Below, in pieces: positions 23,145 through 31,996 of a stretch of 41,276 nucleotides of DNA (within the stretch, counting starts at the first letter, position 1; each line of letters opens with the position of its first letter). The notes beneath the pieces were generated by a model. The model was given only the letters and a program-made list of their open reading frames with translations. It searched no databases and had not been told where the DNA came from. Made by a program: the position numbers and the translations under genes. Origin of the DNA: an uncultured Bacteroidales bacterium (lineage in GTDB: Bacteria > Bacteroidota > Bacteroidia > Bacteroidales > UBA4417); NCBI GenBank assembly GCA_903913645.1, contig CAIWMA010000294.1, forward strand, positions 1-41,276, written 5' to 3'.

Positions 23145-25547
23145 ATGTGGAAATTACTGGTTAGATTAATCCTTCGTAACCGTCCTGGAATTCTGATAGT
23201 TATAGGCATATTTACTATTGTTATGGCATGGCTGGGAACGGGCGTTACACTTTCGTACGACAACTCACGGATGCTTCCGCCCGACGACCCGACAGTGGTT
23301 GAATATGATTCATTTAAAAAACGTTTTGGTGAAGATGGAAGTATTCTCGTGATCGGGCTTACTAATCCTGATATTTTTAAACTAAACGAGTTTAACGCAT
23401 GGTACAATCTCACCATGGACATGCAGAAGATTGATGGCGTTGAAGGTGTTATGTCTATTGCCAAAGCGGCCAACATTGTTAAAAATGACAGCCTTCGCAA
23501 ATATGATTTTCTTCCTCTTGTCCCGGCAAAACCCACAACGCAGGCCGAAGCTGATTCGCTGAAAAAGAAAATTCTCTCGCAGAAATTTTATGAAGGCCTG
23601 TTATACAATCCCAAAACAAACACATACCTGCTTGCTATTACCCTCAACAAGAAAAGACTGAATGATAAGGGCCGGCTTGTTATAACCGACAACATAGTAG
23701 CACGTGCCGCTGCTTATACCGCGCAAACGGGGCACGAACTGCATTATTCGGGATTACCGTACATCCGATCAGTAATGGCCCGCAAGATTCAAAACGAACT
23801 TTTCCTTTTTATTTTTCTATCGATACTGATTGCGGCGGTTGTGCTTTTCTTCTTTTTCCGTTCGTTGAAAGTTGTTGCCAGTTCGCTTGTAGTTGTAGCA
23901 ATCAGCATTATTTTTACAGTCGGATTGATCGGGTTATTTGGATTTAAGATAACAATTCTAACAGGTGTTATCCCGTCGCTAATTGTGGTTATTGCCATCG
24001 AAAACTGCATCTATATCCTCAATAAATACCACTGGGAATATCGGCAGCACGGGAATAAAATTCTTGGACTTTCGCGCGTGGTTTCGCGTATAGGCTTTGC
24101 TTCGCTTATGGTGAATACAGCCACAGCCACTGGGTTTGCAGCCTTTATACTGGTTTCAAATCAAATGTTGCGCGAATTCGGTATCATAGCTGCCATCAGC
24201 ATTATGGTTGAATATGTTTTGTGTATTCTGCTGTTGCCAATAATATTCAGCTACATGGCGCCGCCCAGCGAAAAACACCTGAAACATCTTGATAACAAAA
24301 TCCTAAGCATCCTGCTCGATAAAATCATATATTTCATTCAGTATAAACGCAAATGGATATTCTCCATCGCAGGAATTCTGCTGGTGGTAGGAATCATCGG
24401 AATGTTGAATATGAAGACTTCCGGCAAAGTAGTTGACGATATCAGTCATACTAACATCCTGTATAAAGATCTGAAATTTTTCGAGCACCAGTTTGGAGGT
24501 GTTATGCCTTTCGAAATATCGGTTGATACAAAAAAGAAGAAGGGTGTCATGAAGCTACCGACTATTCAAAAAATTGACGAGCTGCAGGATGTTATCCTCA
24601 AACACAAAGAATTCTCCAAACCATTGTCCATAGCGGAATTGGCCAAATTTGCCAAACAGGCTTATTTTAATGGCAACCCCGAAATGTATAGTCTGCCTAA
24701 TTCGCAGGAAAAGAATTTTGTACTTTCCTATTTCCCCCGGAAAGCTGCCGGCCAAAAACATATGCTGAGCCAGTTTGTGGACAGTACCCAGCGTTATACT
24801 CGGGTAAGCTTCCAGATGGCAGATGTTAGCACCAAGGAGATGAATAGTTTACTTGACAGTATACGGCCGAAAGTGGCTGAGATATTCCCTGCCAAGGATT
24901 ACACTGTACAGATCACAGGAAACAGCGTAGTTTATGCCCGTGGTACTGAGTTTTTGATAAAACATTTGTTGGAAAGTGTGCTTATTGCAATAGGGTTTAT
25001 TTCATTGCTTATGGCACTCATGTTTTCGAGTGTTCGTATGATCGCAGTTTCGATGTTGCCGAATATCATTCCGCTTATCATTACCGCAGCCATTATGGGA
25101 TTTACCGGTGTTCCGGTTAAGCCTTCCACCATTATTGTATTCAGCATTGCACTTGGGATTTCGGTAGATAATGCCATACAATACCTTTCGAGGTACAGGC
25201 ACGAACTTAAAGTTACAGGAAACGATATTGGCCGCTCAACCATTAATGCTTTGCGCGAAGCCGGATTCAGTATGATTTATACATCAATCGTTCTGGTACT
25301 TGGATTCAGTGTTTTCATGGTTTCCAGTTTCGGAGGCACACAGGCACTCGGAATGCTGGTTTCCACCACTTTGTTTATTGCCATGTTTTTCAATATTATG
25401 GTACTGCCTTCGATGTTGCTTGTTCTTGATAAATTTGCAATAACCAAAGCATTTAAAGGAGAACAGATTATTGAGATCTATGATGGCGATGAAGATGAAA
25501 GCGGAAATCATAACGGTAATCACAACGGCAATAAACATAATCATTAA
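23145..25547 (+). CDS. RND-superfamily exporter of the MMPL/HAE3 type
   Basis: An 800-residue inner-membrane transporter with the duplicated RND plan. Membrane segment 1 is at about 12-33 and the first periplasmic loop at 35-210. Five segments follow at 215-385, then a second set begins near 405, with a second loop and a final block to about 775. The sterol-sensing/MMPL pattern is visible (GVIPSLIVVIAIENCIYILN near 280 and FSIALGISVDNAIQYLSRY near 675). Such proteins export lipids or hopanoid-like molecules, but the substrate here is not known. The C-terminal 20 residues are an unusual Asp/Glu then Asn/His/Gly-rich tail (see findings). Confidence 0.9.
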   Translation: MWKLLVRLILRNRPGILIVIGIFTIVMAWLGTGVTLSYDNSRMLPPDDPTVVEYDSFKKRFGEDGSILVIGLTNPDIFKLNEFNAWYNLTMDMQKIDGVEGVMSIAKAANIVKNDSLRKYDFLPLVPAKPTTQAEADSLKKKILSQKFYEGLLYNPKTNTYLLAITLNKKRLNDKGRLVITDNIVARAAAYTAQTGHELHYSGLPYIRSVMARKIQNELFLFIFLSILIAAVVLFFFFRSLKVVASSLVVVAISIIFTVGLIGLFGFKITILTGVIPSLIVVIAIENCIYILNKYHWEYRQHGNKILGLSRVVSRIGFASLMVNTATATGFAAFILVSNQMLREFGIIAAISIMVEYVLCILLLPIIFSYMAPPSEKHLKHLDNKILSILLDKIIYFIQYKRKWIFSIAGILLVVGIIGMLNMKTSGKVVDDISHTNILYKDLKFFEHQFGGVMPFEISVDTKKKKGVMKLPTIQKIDELQDVILKHKEFSKPLSIAELAKFAKQAYFNGNPEMYSLPNSQEKNFVLSYFPRKAAGQKHMLSQFVDSTQRYTRVSFQMADVSTKEMNSLLDSIRPKVAEIFPAKDYTVQITGNSVVYARGTEFLIKHLLESVLIAIGFISLLMALMFSSVRMIAVSMLPNIIPLIITAAIMGFTGVPVKPSTIIVFSIALGISVDNAIQYLSRYRHELKVTGNDIGRSTINALREAGFSMIYTSIVLVLGFSVFMVSSFGGTQALGMLVSTTLFIAMFFNIMVLPSMLLVLDKFAITKAFKGEQIIEIYDGDEDESGNHNGNHNGNKHNH

Positions 25548-25607
25548 TAGCATCGCAGAAACTTTTAATACATCTTAAAGAAATTTAAACCTATTAATTC
25601 TTTTCCC

Positions 25608-26474
25608 ATGAAAGGCATAATCCTAGCCGGTGGTTCCGGTACCCGTTTACACCCACTTACCCTGGCAGTAAGCAAGCAGTTGATGCCAATCTACGACAAG
25701 CCGATGATCTATTATCCTTTGTCTGTACTCATGATGGCTGGTATCCGCGAAATACTAATTATCAGCACACCATACGATTTACCAAACTTCGAAAAGCTCT
25801 TGGGTGATGGTTCCGAACTGGGTTGTAATTTCGTGTATGCTGAACAGGCTATTCCCAATGGACTGGCCCAGGCTTTTGTAATTGGTGAAAAGTTTATTGG
25901 CAAGGAAAAAGTAGCGCTTATTCTGGGCGACAATATTTTTTATGGCACTGGTTTGCAGGGATTGATTCAAGAGAATAATGATCCTGACGGCGGAGTTGTA
26001 TACGCCTATCATGTTTCAGATCCTGAGCGGTATGGTGTTGTAGAATTCGATCAGAATCAAAAAGCAATTTCGATTGAAGAAAAACCGAAACAACCCAAAT
26101 CAAATTACGCAGTTCCCGGACTTTATTTTTACGATAACAGCGTGGTTGAGGTTGCTAAAAATATCAAACCAAGTCCACGCGGCGAATATGAAATCACTGA
26201 TGTTAATCGATATTATCTCGAAAAGGGAAAACTCAAGGTTGGAATTTTGAGTCGTGGAACAGCCTGGCTCGACACCGGCACGTTTGCTTCGCTGATACAA
26301 GCATCGCAATTTGTTCAAGTGATAGAAGAACGCCAGGGTTTGAAAATCGGCTGTATCGAAGAACTTGCTTACCGCAATGGATTTATTAACAGGGCTCAGC
26401 TTGAAAAAATTGCCGCGCCACTGCTCAAAAGCGGCTATGGTGATTACCTGATGAATCTGCCCGAAAAGGAATAA
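25608..26474 (+). CDS. rfbA: Glucose-1-phosphate thymidylyltransferase
   Basis: A 288-residue sugar nucleotidyltransferase that makes dTDP-glucose from dTTP and glucose-1-phosphate, the first step towards dTDP-rhamnose. Motifs: nucleotide loop GGSGTRLHP at 8-16, Lys23 in SKQLMPI, GDN at 107-109, EEKP at 157-160 and WLDTGT at 220-225. Length and composition are normal. The usual partners rfbB, rfbC and rfbD are not adjacent. The upstream exporter ends 60 bases before it, and ispB starts 10 bases after it. Confidence 0.95.
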   Translation: MKGIILAGGSGTRLHPLTLAVSKQLMPIYDKPMIYYPLSVLMMAGIREILIISTPYDLPNFEKLLGDGSELGCNFVYAEQAIPNGLAQAFVIGEKFIGKEKVALILGDNIFYGTGLQGLIQENNDPDGGVVYAYHVSDPERYGVVEFDQNQKAISIEEKPKQPKSNYAVPGLYFYDNSVVEVAKNIKPSPRGEYEITDVNRYYLEKGKLKVGILSRGTAWLDTGTFASLIQASQFVQVIEERQGLKIGCIEELAYRNGFINRAQLEKIAAPLLKSGYGDYLMNLPEKE

Positions 26475-26484
26475 ACAAACGATA

Positions 26485-27456
26485 ATGAACCCAATTCAGG
26501 ATCTTCAGCTCCGTATAGATGAAGCCTTTAGCGCGATCCGGTTTCCTTCGGCTCCTGCTGATCTTTACAACCCGATTACATACACTCTAGGACTCGGAGG
26601 CAAACGTCTTCGACCTCTGCTTGTACTTGCATCATGCCAGATGTTTGGTGGAGAAATCGCCGACGCCATTAATCCGGCTATCGGCATTGAGCTGTTCCAT
26701 AATTTCACCTTACTCCACGACGATATAATGGACGAAGCTCCATTAAGGCGTGGAAAAGAAACTGTGTATAAAAAATGGAATTCAAATGTTGCCATCTTAG
26801 CCGGTGACACCATGTTTGCCGTTGCAAACAAATATATGCTGCGCACCCGGCCACAGGCTATTTCACAGGTTGTTGAACTGTTTAACCAAACTGCCATCGA
26901 AGTTTGCGAAGGCCAGCAATATGATATGGATTATGAGAAACAGCAGAATGTTTCAATTCCTGATTATATTGAAATGATACGATTGAAAACAGCCGTATTA
27001 TTAGCTGCCAGCCTTAAAACAGGCGCAATTATTGCCGGTGCCGTTGCCGTGGATTCCAATCATATTTATGATTTCGGTATTAACATTGGCCTGGCTTTCC
27101 AGATTAAAGATGACCTGCTTGATGTGTATGGTGACCAGGAAAAATTCGGGAAAGTTAGCGGAGGAGATATTATCGCTGGGAAGAAGACCTATTTATACCT
27201 CAAAGCGCTGGAATCAGCAGGATCACAGGCAGATTCTTTCCGGGGATTATATTCTTCCCACAAAATCCCAAGTTCAGAAAAAGTTTCCAGAGTGAAGGAG
27301 ATTTTTAACGAGCTGAATATTGAACAACTCACCAGACAACTGATTGATGATTATTACCAGAAAGCACTTCACAATCTGTCGTGTATCAGTTTACCGGTTG
27401 AAGCAATGGAAGATTTGAGTGATTATACGGCAGGGTTGATGGAAAGGGAAAATTAG
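26485..27456 (+). CDS. ispB: Long-chain polyprenyl diphosphate synthase
   Basis: A 323-residue trans-isoprenyl diphosphate synthase that builds the side chain of quinones from farnesyl diphosphate and IPP. The first Asp-rich motif is DDIMD at 79-83 with the downstream RRG, and the second is DDLLD at 209-213. GGKRLRP at 38-44 binds IPP. Product chain length cannot be read safely from sequence; menaquinone side-chain synthesis is the likely use in Bacteroidota. The gene follows rfbA by 10 bases and ends 7 bases before a self-complementary heptad tract. Confidence 0.88.
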   Translation: MNPIQDLQLRIDEAFSAIRFPSAPADLYNPITYTLGLGGKRLRPLLVLASCQMFGGEIADAINPAIGIELFHNFTLLHDDIMDEAPLRRGKETVYKKWNSNVAILAGDTMFAVANKYMLRTRPQAISQVVELFNQTAIEVCEGQQYDMDYEKQQNVSIPDYIEMIRLKTAVLLAASLKTGAIIAGAVAVDSNHIYDFGINIGLAFQIKDDLLDVYGDQEKFGKVSGGDIIAGKKTYLYLKALESAGSQADSFRGLYSSHKIPSSEKVSRVKEIFNELNIEQLTRQLIDDYYQKALHNLSCISLPVEAMEDLSDYTAGLMEREN

Positions 27457-27462
27457 CTATTG

Positions 27463-27553
27463 TAGATTTCGGATTGTAGATTTCGGATTGCAAAATGAAG
27501 ATCTGAAATAGGGGATTTAATCCGAAATCTGAAATCAAAAATCCGAAATCAAT
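27463..27553. repeat. Heptad tract 8, self-complementary, between convergent genes
   Basis: Thirteen 7-base units without indels. The left side has TAGATTT CGGATTG twice and the right side has AATCCGA-type units. AGATTTCGGATT (27464-27475 and 27478-27489) is the exact reverse complement of AATCCGAAATCT (27519-27530), and 11 of its 12 bases are matched again at 27540-27550. The tract fills the whole gap between ispB and the ABC-F gene and can fold into a long hairpin for either strand, without a T-run. Confidence 0.9.
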
Positions 27554-29503
27554 TTATTCCATCCCTTCTTTCTGCATTGCTTCTAATTCCTCATGAGCCT
27601 GTTCCCAAGCTTCCATTTTAAGTTCCAGTTCCTTTTTCAGTCCTTGATACTCCTGGAATAAGCGGGTGCTTTTTACTGTGTCCTTATGCGTATCAGGATC
27701 GGCCAGCAATATATCGTATCGGGCAATTTCAGTTTCTATGGCTTCTATATCCTGTTCGGCCTTTTCAACTTTCGAAGCCTGCTTACGGATTTCACGATCC
27801 AGCTGCTTGCGCTTAGCGTAGTTGAGTTTTTTGTCCGAAAGGTTTTCTCCTGCTTTTTGCTGTTCAGTCCGCTTTGCTTCCAGTTGAGCAAGATTGGCTA
27901 ATTTGCGTGATTTTATAAATTCATTGATATCGCACATCCAGGTTTTGATGGTCCGGTTGCGGAATTCGAAAATTTTATCAGTCAATCCCTGCAAGAAATC
28001 GCGGTCGTGCGAAACAATGATAAGTGTTCCATCATATCGAAGCAAAGCATTTTTCAAAATATCCTTGCTAACCATATCAAGGTGGTTAGTCGGTTCATCG
28101 AGAACCAGCAAGTTAACGGGAACAAGCAGTAATTTCGCTAGGGCCAGCCTTGCTTTTTCACCACCCGAAAGCACTTTTACTTTTTTATCAATGGCATCGG
28201 CACCAAACAGGAAACTTCCCAGGATATTCCTGATTTTAGTCCGGATTTCGCCGGTTGCGACATCATCAATAGTTTCGAAAACAGTTTTTTCAGGATTAAG
28301 CAGCTCAGCCTGGTTTTGGGCATAGTACCCTATTTTCACATTATGACCCAGTTTACACAGACCTTCATGATCCAGTCCTCCGACAATAATTTTAGCAAGT
28401 GTAGTTTTCCCTTCTCCATTCCTACCGACAAAGGAAACAAAATCGCCTTTTTCAATCGCCAGGTCCAGTTTGTCCAGAACCAGTTTTTCGCCATATCGCT
28501 TGGTAAGATCCTTGCATTCAACTACTACCCTTCCGGATGAAGGAGCCGGTGGAAATAAAAAATGAATAGCTGACGAATTTGGGTCATCTACTTCTACACG
28601 CTCCATTTTATCAAGCAATTTTATGCGCGACTGAACCTGCCTTGCTTTGGAGGCTTTATACCTGAACCGCTCCACAAAACTCTCGATTTGTGCTATCTCC
28701 GACTGCTGGTTATCGAAAGCCGCTTTTTGCAGTTCCATCTGCTCCTCACGAAGCTCAACGTACCTGGAGTACCCGGCTTTGTAATCGTAAATGCGGGCAT
28801 TCATTATTTCGATGGTTCGGTTGGTGACATTATCGAGGAAAGCCCTGTCGTGTGAAACCAATACTACTGAACCACTGTATGTGATCAGAAAATCTTCGAG
28901 CCATTGGATGGATTCAATATCCAGGTGATTGGTTGGCTCATCGAGAAGAATAACGTCAGGTTTTTTTAATAGGATTTTTGCCAGTTCCACCCGCATTTGC
29001 CAGCCACCGCTGAATGTACTGAGTGGCCTTTCGAATTCTATCGGCTCAAAACCCAGTCCTTTAAGCACTTTTTCGGCATCTTCCTGCATATTCTGTCCGC
29101 CAAGCAAATGGAAGCGGTCTGTGACTTCGTTCAGACGCTGGATAAGCTTCGAATAGGATTCACTTTCATAATCCGTTCGTTCCGCAAGTTCGGCAGAAAA
29201 TTTATCCATCAGGTGATGCTGATGCCGGGCTTCTTCAAAGGCAGTCATAGCTTCCTGAAGTACATTCAGTTTACTGCCGGTTGCCATTTCCTGCGGCAAA
29301 TAACCTACAGAACTTCCCGACGGACTTGCAACAACTCCGCCTTCGGGTTCCTGCATTCCGGCAATAATGCGCATCAGCGTAGTTTTGCCTGCACCGTTGC
29401 GCCCAACCAAGCCAATACGGTCACGGTCGCCAATCAGGAAACTCACGTTGCTGAACAGGTAATCGCCGGTAAAATGTACTGAAAGGTTGCTTACAGAAAT
29501 CAT
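27554..29503 (-). CDS. ABC-F family ATPase
   Basis: A 649-residue soluble protein with two ABC domains and no membrane part. Such proteins act on ribosomes in translation or resistance. Domain 1 has Walker A GRNGAGKTT (34-42), the signature FSGGWQMR and Walker B ILLDEPTNHLD. Domain 2 has GRNGEGKTT, LSGGEKARLALAKLL and LVLDEPTNHLD. A linker of about 80 residues and a C-terminal coiled coil (about 545-649, Lys/Glu/Gln-rich) resemble the Uup/YbiT-like groups. The ATG at 29503 is preferred over a TTG three codons upstream. Confidence 0.92.
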   Translation of the reverse strand: MISVSNLSVHFTGDYLFSNVSFLIGDRDRIGLVGRNGAGKTTLMRIIAGMQEPEGGVVASPSGSSVGYLPQEMATGSKLNVLQEAMTAFEEARHQHHLMDKFSAELAERTDYESESYSKLIQRLNEVTDRFHLLGGQNMQEDAEKVLKGLGFEPIEFERPLSTFSGGWQMRVELAKILLKKPDVILLDEPTNHLDIESIQWLEDFLITYSGSVVLVSHDRAFLDNVTNRTIEIMNARIYDYKAGYSRYVELREEQMELQKAAFDNQQSEIAQIESFVERFRYKASKARQVQSRIKLLDKMERVEVDDPNSSAIHFLFPPAPSSGRVVVECKDLTKRYGEKLVLDKLDLAIEKGDFVSFVGRNGEGKTTLAKIIVGGLDHEGLCKLGHNVKIGYYAQNQAELLNPEKTVFETIDDVATGEIRTKIRNILGSFLFGADAIDKKVKVLSGGEKARLALAKLLLVPVNLLVLDEPTNHLDMVSKDILKNALLRYDGTLIIVSHDRDFLQGLTDKIFEFRNRTIKTWMCDINEFIKSRKLANLAQLEAKRTEQQKAGENLSDKKLNYAKRKQLDREIRKQASKVEKAEQDIEAIETEIARYDILLADPDTHKDTVKSTRLFQEYQGLKKELELKMEAWEQAHEELEAMQKEGME

Positions 29504-29579
29504 AAGCGGCAAAGGTACTGCTTTTGGAGAAAAGAAAAAGGAGGCTATGTCGAGATTCCAACCTTCAGCACTTTTTCAT

Positions 29580-29621
29580 TTAGTCTTAAGTGTTATTTGT
29601 TTAGTGTCAAATGTTTTTCAT
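29580..29621. repeat. Heptad tract 9 (TTAGTGT / TAAGTGT)
   Basis: Six degenerate 7-base units (for example TTAGTCT, TAAGTGT, TTAGTGT) upstream of the ABC-F gene. TTAAGTGTT (29586-29594) is the reverse complement of AACACTTAA (29682-29690) in the next tract. Confidence 0.6.
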
Positions 29622-29666
29622 TCCTTCATTTACATTATGGCCAATGAACAAAGGCACCATATAAAA

Positions 29667-29701
29667 AAATGAAAAACACTCAACACTTAATAAAAAATGA
29701 T
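29667..29701. repeat. Heptad tract 9b (AAACACT / CAACACT)
   Basis: Five 7-base units (AAATGAA, AAACACT, CAACACT, TAATAAA, AAATGAT). The words are complementary to those of tract 9, as if the pair were an inverted copy. Confidence 0.6.
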
Positions 29702-29716
29702 AAAGTAACTGGAGAA

Positions 29717-31144
29717 TCAACAATTCTTCACTAAAAGTTTCGGCTCCATCATATCCAAAATCGCATACTTCACTCCTTCCCGTCCTGATCCGGAATCTTT
29801 AATTCCACCGTAAGGCATATGATCAACCCTAAAAGTGGGGACATCATTTATTATTACACCACCAACCTGTAACTTGTTAAATGCCATATTCATTTCATTA
29901 ATAGAATCCGTAAACACACCTGCCTGCAAACCAAACGGCCCGGTATTCACACGACTGATAGCTTCTGCAAATGAATCAACCGGTTCAATTACCACCACCG
30001 GTCCGAAAACCTCGGCTGAACAAACCTGCATAAACTCACTGGTACCTGTGATAACGGTAGGCTGCATAAAACTGCTTTCTCTTTTACCTCCAATTAGTAT
30101 TCTGGCTCCACCTTTCACAGCTTCGTTTACCCAGTTTTCAACCCTGACAGCATTAGCCTCATCAATCATTATTGCCATATCAGTTGCCGGATCAATCGGA
30201 TTGCCTTGTTTGAGTAGTTTTACTTTTTCGACAAACTTTGCTAAAAACAATTCGAATAAATCTTTCAGGACATAAATTCGTTGTGTATGAATACAAACCT
30301 GCCCGGAATACGCAAAGCCACCGGCAACACATTTGGCTACAACCGTTTCTATATCAGCGCCATACGAAACTATAACACCAGCATTTCCACCTAATTCCAA
30401 CACTACTTTTTTATTGCCGGCATGGCTTTTCATTTTCCATCCCACTTCAGGTGAACCAGTAAAGGAAAGAAGGTTTATTCGTTCGTCAGTTACCAGTTTA
30501 TTGCCGGTTTCCCGGTTCATGGGTAAAATGGAAACGGCACCTTTGGGCAAATCTGTACGATCGATGATCTGTGCCAGCATTAGAGTTGATAATGGTGTGA
30601 GGCTCGAAGGTTTCACGATTATTGAGCATCCGGCTGCAATTGCAGGAGCGATTTTATGCACAGCCAGGTTAAGCGGGAAATTAAAAGGCGCAATTCCTGC
30701 TACAATTCCAATTGGAAAATATTTTACAAATCCTTCTTTCCCGGCACCGGCTGCTGTCCAGTCGATACTGAAATACTCGGCTGGTAAACGTTTGCTTTCT
30801 TCGGCAGCAACAGTAAATGTCTGGATGGAACGATCCACTTCGGCCAACGCATATCGTATAGGTTTTCCTGATTCAAGGGTGATAAGTTCAGCAAACTGCT
30901 GACGAAGTGAAAACAACTCTTCACTTATCTGTTTGAGTATATTATATCTTAAGTATGAAGGAATACTTCGCATTTCCGCCGCTACGTTTTCTGCGGCCTT
31001 TATAGCCTGATCCAGTTCGTCATCTCCGGCCAGAAAACTAGTAGCAACTTCGCTCCCATCGTAAGGATTAGTAACACTATGCTTTGCAGAAGTTGAAATG
31101 AATTTTCCTGCACAGTATATTTTAAAAATTTGATTTGAAGACAT
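29717..31144 (-). CDS. NAD(P)-dependent aldehyde dehydrogenase, lactaldehyde/phosphonoacetaldehyde-type
   Basis: A 475-residue cytoplasmic enzyme that oxidises an aldehyde to its acid. Catalytic residues fit Asn155 (APFNFP), Lys178 (IVKPSS), Glu250 (LELGG) and Cys284 (GQVCIHTQR). The late motif NDVPTFRVDHMPYGGIKDSGSGREG is typical of the branch with lactaldehyde and phosphonoacetaldehyde dehydrogenases. No phosphonate or fucose/rhamnose genes lie nearby, so the substrate stays open. It is transcribed alone, away from the divergent YtxH gene. No clear -7 box is seen on its strand. Confidence 0.88.
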   Translation of the reverse strand: MSSNQIFKIYCAGKFISTSAKHSVTNPYDGSEVATSFLAGDDELDQAIKAAENVAAEMRSIPSYLRYNILKQISEELFSLRQQFAELITLESGKPIRYALAEVDRSIQTFTVAAEESKRLPAEYFSIDWTAAGAGKEGFVKYFPIGIVAGIAPFNFPLNLAVHKIAPAIAAGCSIIVKPSSLTPLSTLMLAQIIDRTDLPKGAVSILPMNRETGNKLVTDERINLLSFTGSPEVGWKMKSHAGNKKVVLELGGNAGVIVSYGADIETVVAKCVAGGFAYSGQVCIHTQRIYVLKDLFELFLAKFVEKVKLLKQGNPIDPATDMAIMIDEANAVRVENWVNEAVKGGARILIGGKRESSFMQPTVITGTSEFMQVCSAEVFGPVVVIEPVDSFAEAISRVNTGPFGLQAGVFTDSINEMNMAFNKLQVGGVIINDVPTFRVDHMPYGGIKDSGSGREGVKYAILDMMEPKLLVKNC

Positions 31145-31222
31145 GGCTTAAGATTTTATCGGATAAAATTACGATTGAAAATGAAACGACTGGATAGAAA
31201 CAAAAAATATCAATGAATTGAG

Positions 31223-31257
31223 GTACGATTTACGTGGTAAGATTTACGATTTTAAAC
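31223..31257. repeat. Heptad tract 10 (TTACGAT / GTACGAT)
   Basis: Five 7-base units (GTACGAT, TTACGTG, GTAAGAT, TTACGAT, TTTAAAC), giving a 14-base near-repeat. Confidence 0.65.
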
Positions 31258-31282
31258 TATAAAATTCCCTCTGTACTAATTT

Positions 31283-31324
31283 TTAACGATTAACCAATCA
31301 CGATTTACAACTAACGTCTTAAAA
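31283..31324. repeat. Heptad tract 10b (TTAACGA / TTAACCA)
   Basis: Six 7-base units related to tract 10 through the shared ACGA core (TTAACGA, ATCACGA). It ends 30 bases before the -7 box of the YtxH gene. Confidence 0.6.
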
Positions 31325-31353
31325 CCAAATTAATAAACTACCACTTTTAGTGT

Positions 31354-31361
31354 TATATTTG
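31354..31361 (+). promoter_or_regulatory. -7 promoter element for the YtxH operon
   Basis: TATATTTG matches TAnnTTTG, 22 bases before the ATG at 31384, a short leader. Confidence 0.6.
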
Positions 31362-31383
31362 TTACTACTTAAGAACGAAAATT

Positions 31384-31623
31384 ATGAGCAAAAACAATAA
31401 CAGCAAACTACTTATGGCTTTCCTGGCCGGCGCGGCAGTAGGCGCTGCCGTAGGGTATTTCCTGAATTCCGATAAAAAAGATGAATTGGTTGAAGATATG
31501 AAAGAAGGCGCTGCCAGTCTGAAGCAAACAATTGAAGACGGTCTTGGAAAAGTGAAAGAATTTGTGGATGCTTTCACTGACAGTGATTTCGAAACCGATA
31601 CTGATGTCCCAGCCAAATCCTGA
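31384..31623 (+). CDS. YtxH-like small membrane protein
   Basis: A 79-residue protein. One Gly/Ala-rich membrane segment (LLMAFLAGAAVGAAVGYFL at 9-27) is followed by the usual acidic/basic amphipathic helix (SDKKDELVEDMKEGAASL), the standard YtxH/gas-vesicle-type plan. Its role is unknown; homologues are often stress-induced. The stop codon lies 4 bases before the next gene, so these are cotranscribed. Confidence 0.85.
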   Translation: MSKNNNSKLLMAFLAGAAVGAAVGYFLNSDKKDELVEDMKEGAASLKQTIEDGLGKVKEFVDAFTDSDFETDTDVPAKS

Positions 31624-31627
31624 AGCT

Positions 31628-31996
31628 ATGAAAGAAAAATCTCCTGTTATCAGTGAGCTCAGGCAACTTATCACTGAATATTTTGATGCCAGGCTCAAGC
31701 TTTTAAAGCTTGAAACTTTTGAGAAAATCGCAAAAGTAACTGCTGTACTATTCTCCTCATTAGTTATGGCGTTGCTGGCCTTTTTTCTCTTGTTTTTCCT
31801 GAGCATGAGTGCCGGATTTTACCTTGGTAAAATTTTCGACAGTATGGCGCTTGGATTCCTTGCTGTGACTGGATTATATCTTATCCTGTTTGTATTAGTG
31901 ATGCTAATGAAAAAGGATCTGCTGGAAGAATTTCTTATCGAACGAATTATCGGTGAACTAACCAAAGAGGAGGGCGACGATGAACAAGCCGGTTAA
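31628..31996 (+). CDS. Holin-superfamily-like (DUF1469/Phage_holin_3_6) membrane protein
   Basis: A 122-residue protein. A charged N-terminal helix (ELRQLITEYFDARLKLLKLETFEKIAK, about 9-35) precedes two membrane segments (about 36-60 and 72-93), and an acidic tail follows. This is the Phage_holin_3_6 (DUF1469) layout. Despite the name, these are cellular proteins and no phage genes are nearby. The start MKEKSP is chosen because it follows the YtxH stop by 4 bases; the frame is open further upstream over ytxH. It overlaps the next gene by 17 bases. Confidence 0.82.
   Translation: MKEKSPVISELRQLITEYFDARLKLLKLETFEKIAKVTAVLFSSLVMALLAFFLLFFLSMSAGFYLGKIFDSMALGFLAVTGLYLILFVLVMLMKKDLLEEFLIERIIGELTKEEGDDEQAG

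Noticed and set aside
25501-25546. Short tandem repeat at the end of the MMPL gene as another heptad tract
   Set aside because: The repeat step follows codons for Asn, His and Gly (multiples of 3), not 7, so it is a coding low-complexity tail.
31628-31996. Phage origin for the holin-like gene
   Set aside because: Phage_holin_3_6 proteins are widespread cellular proteins, and no lysin, capsid, integrase or attachment site is near.
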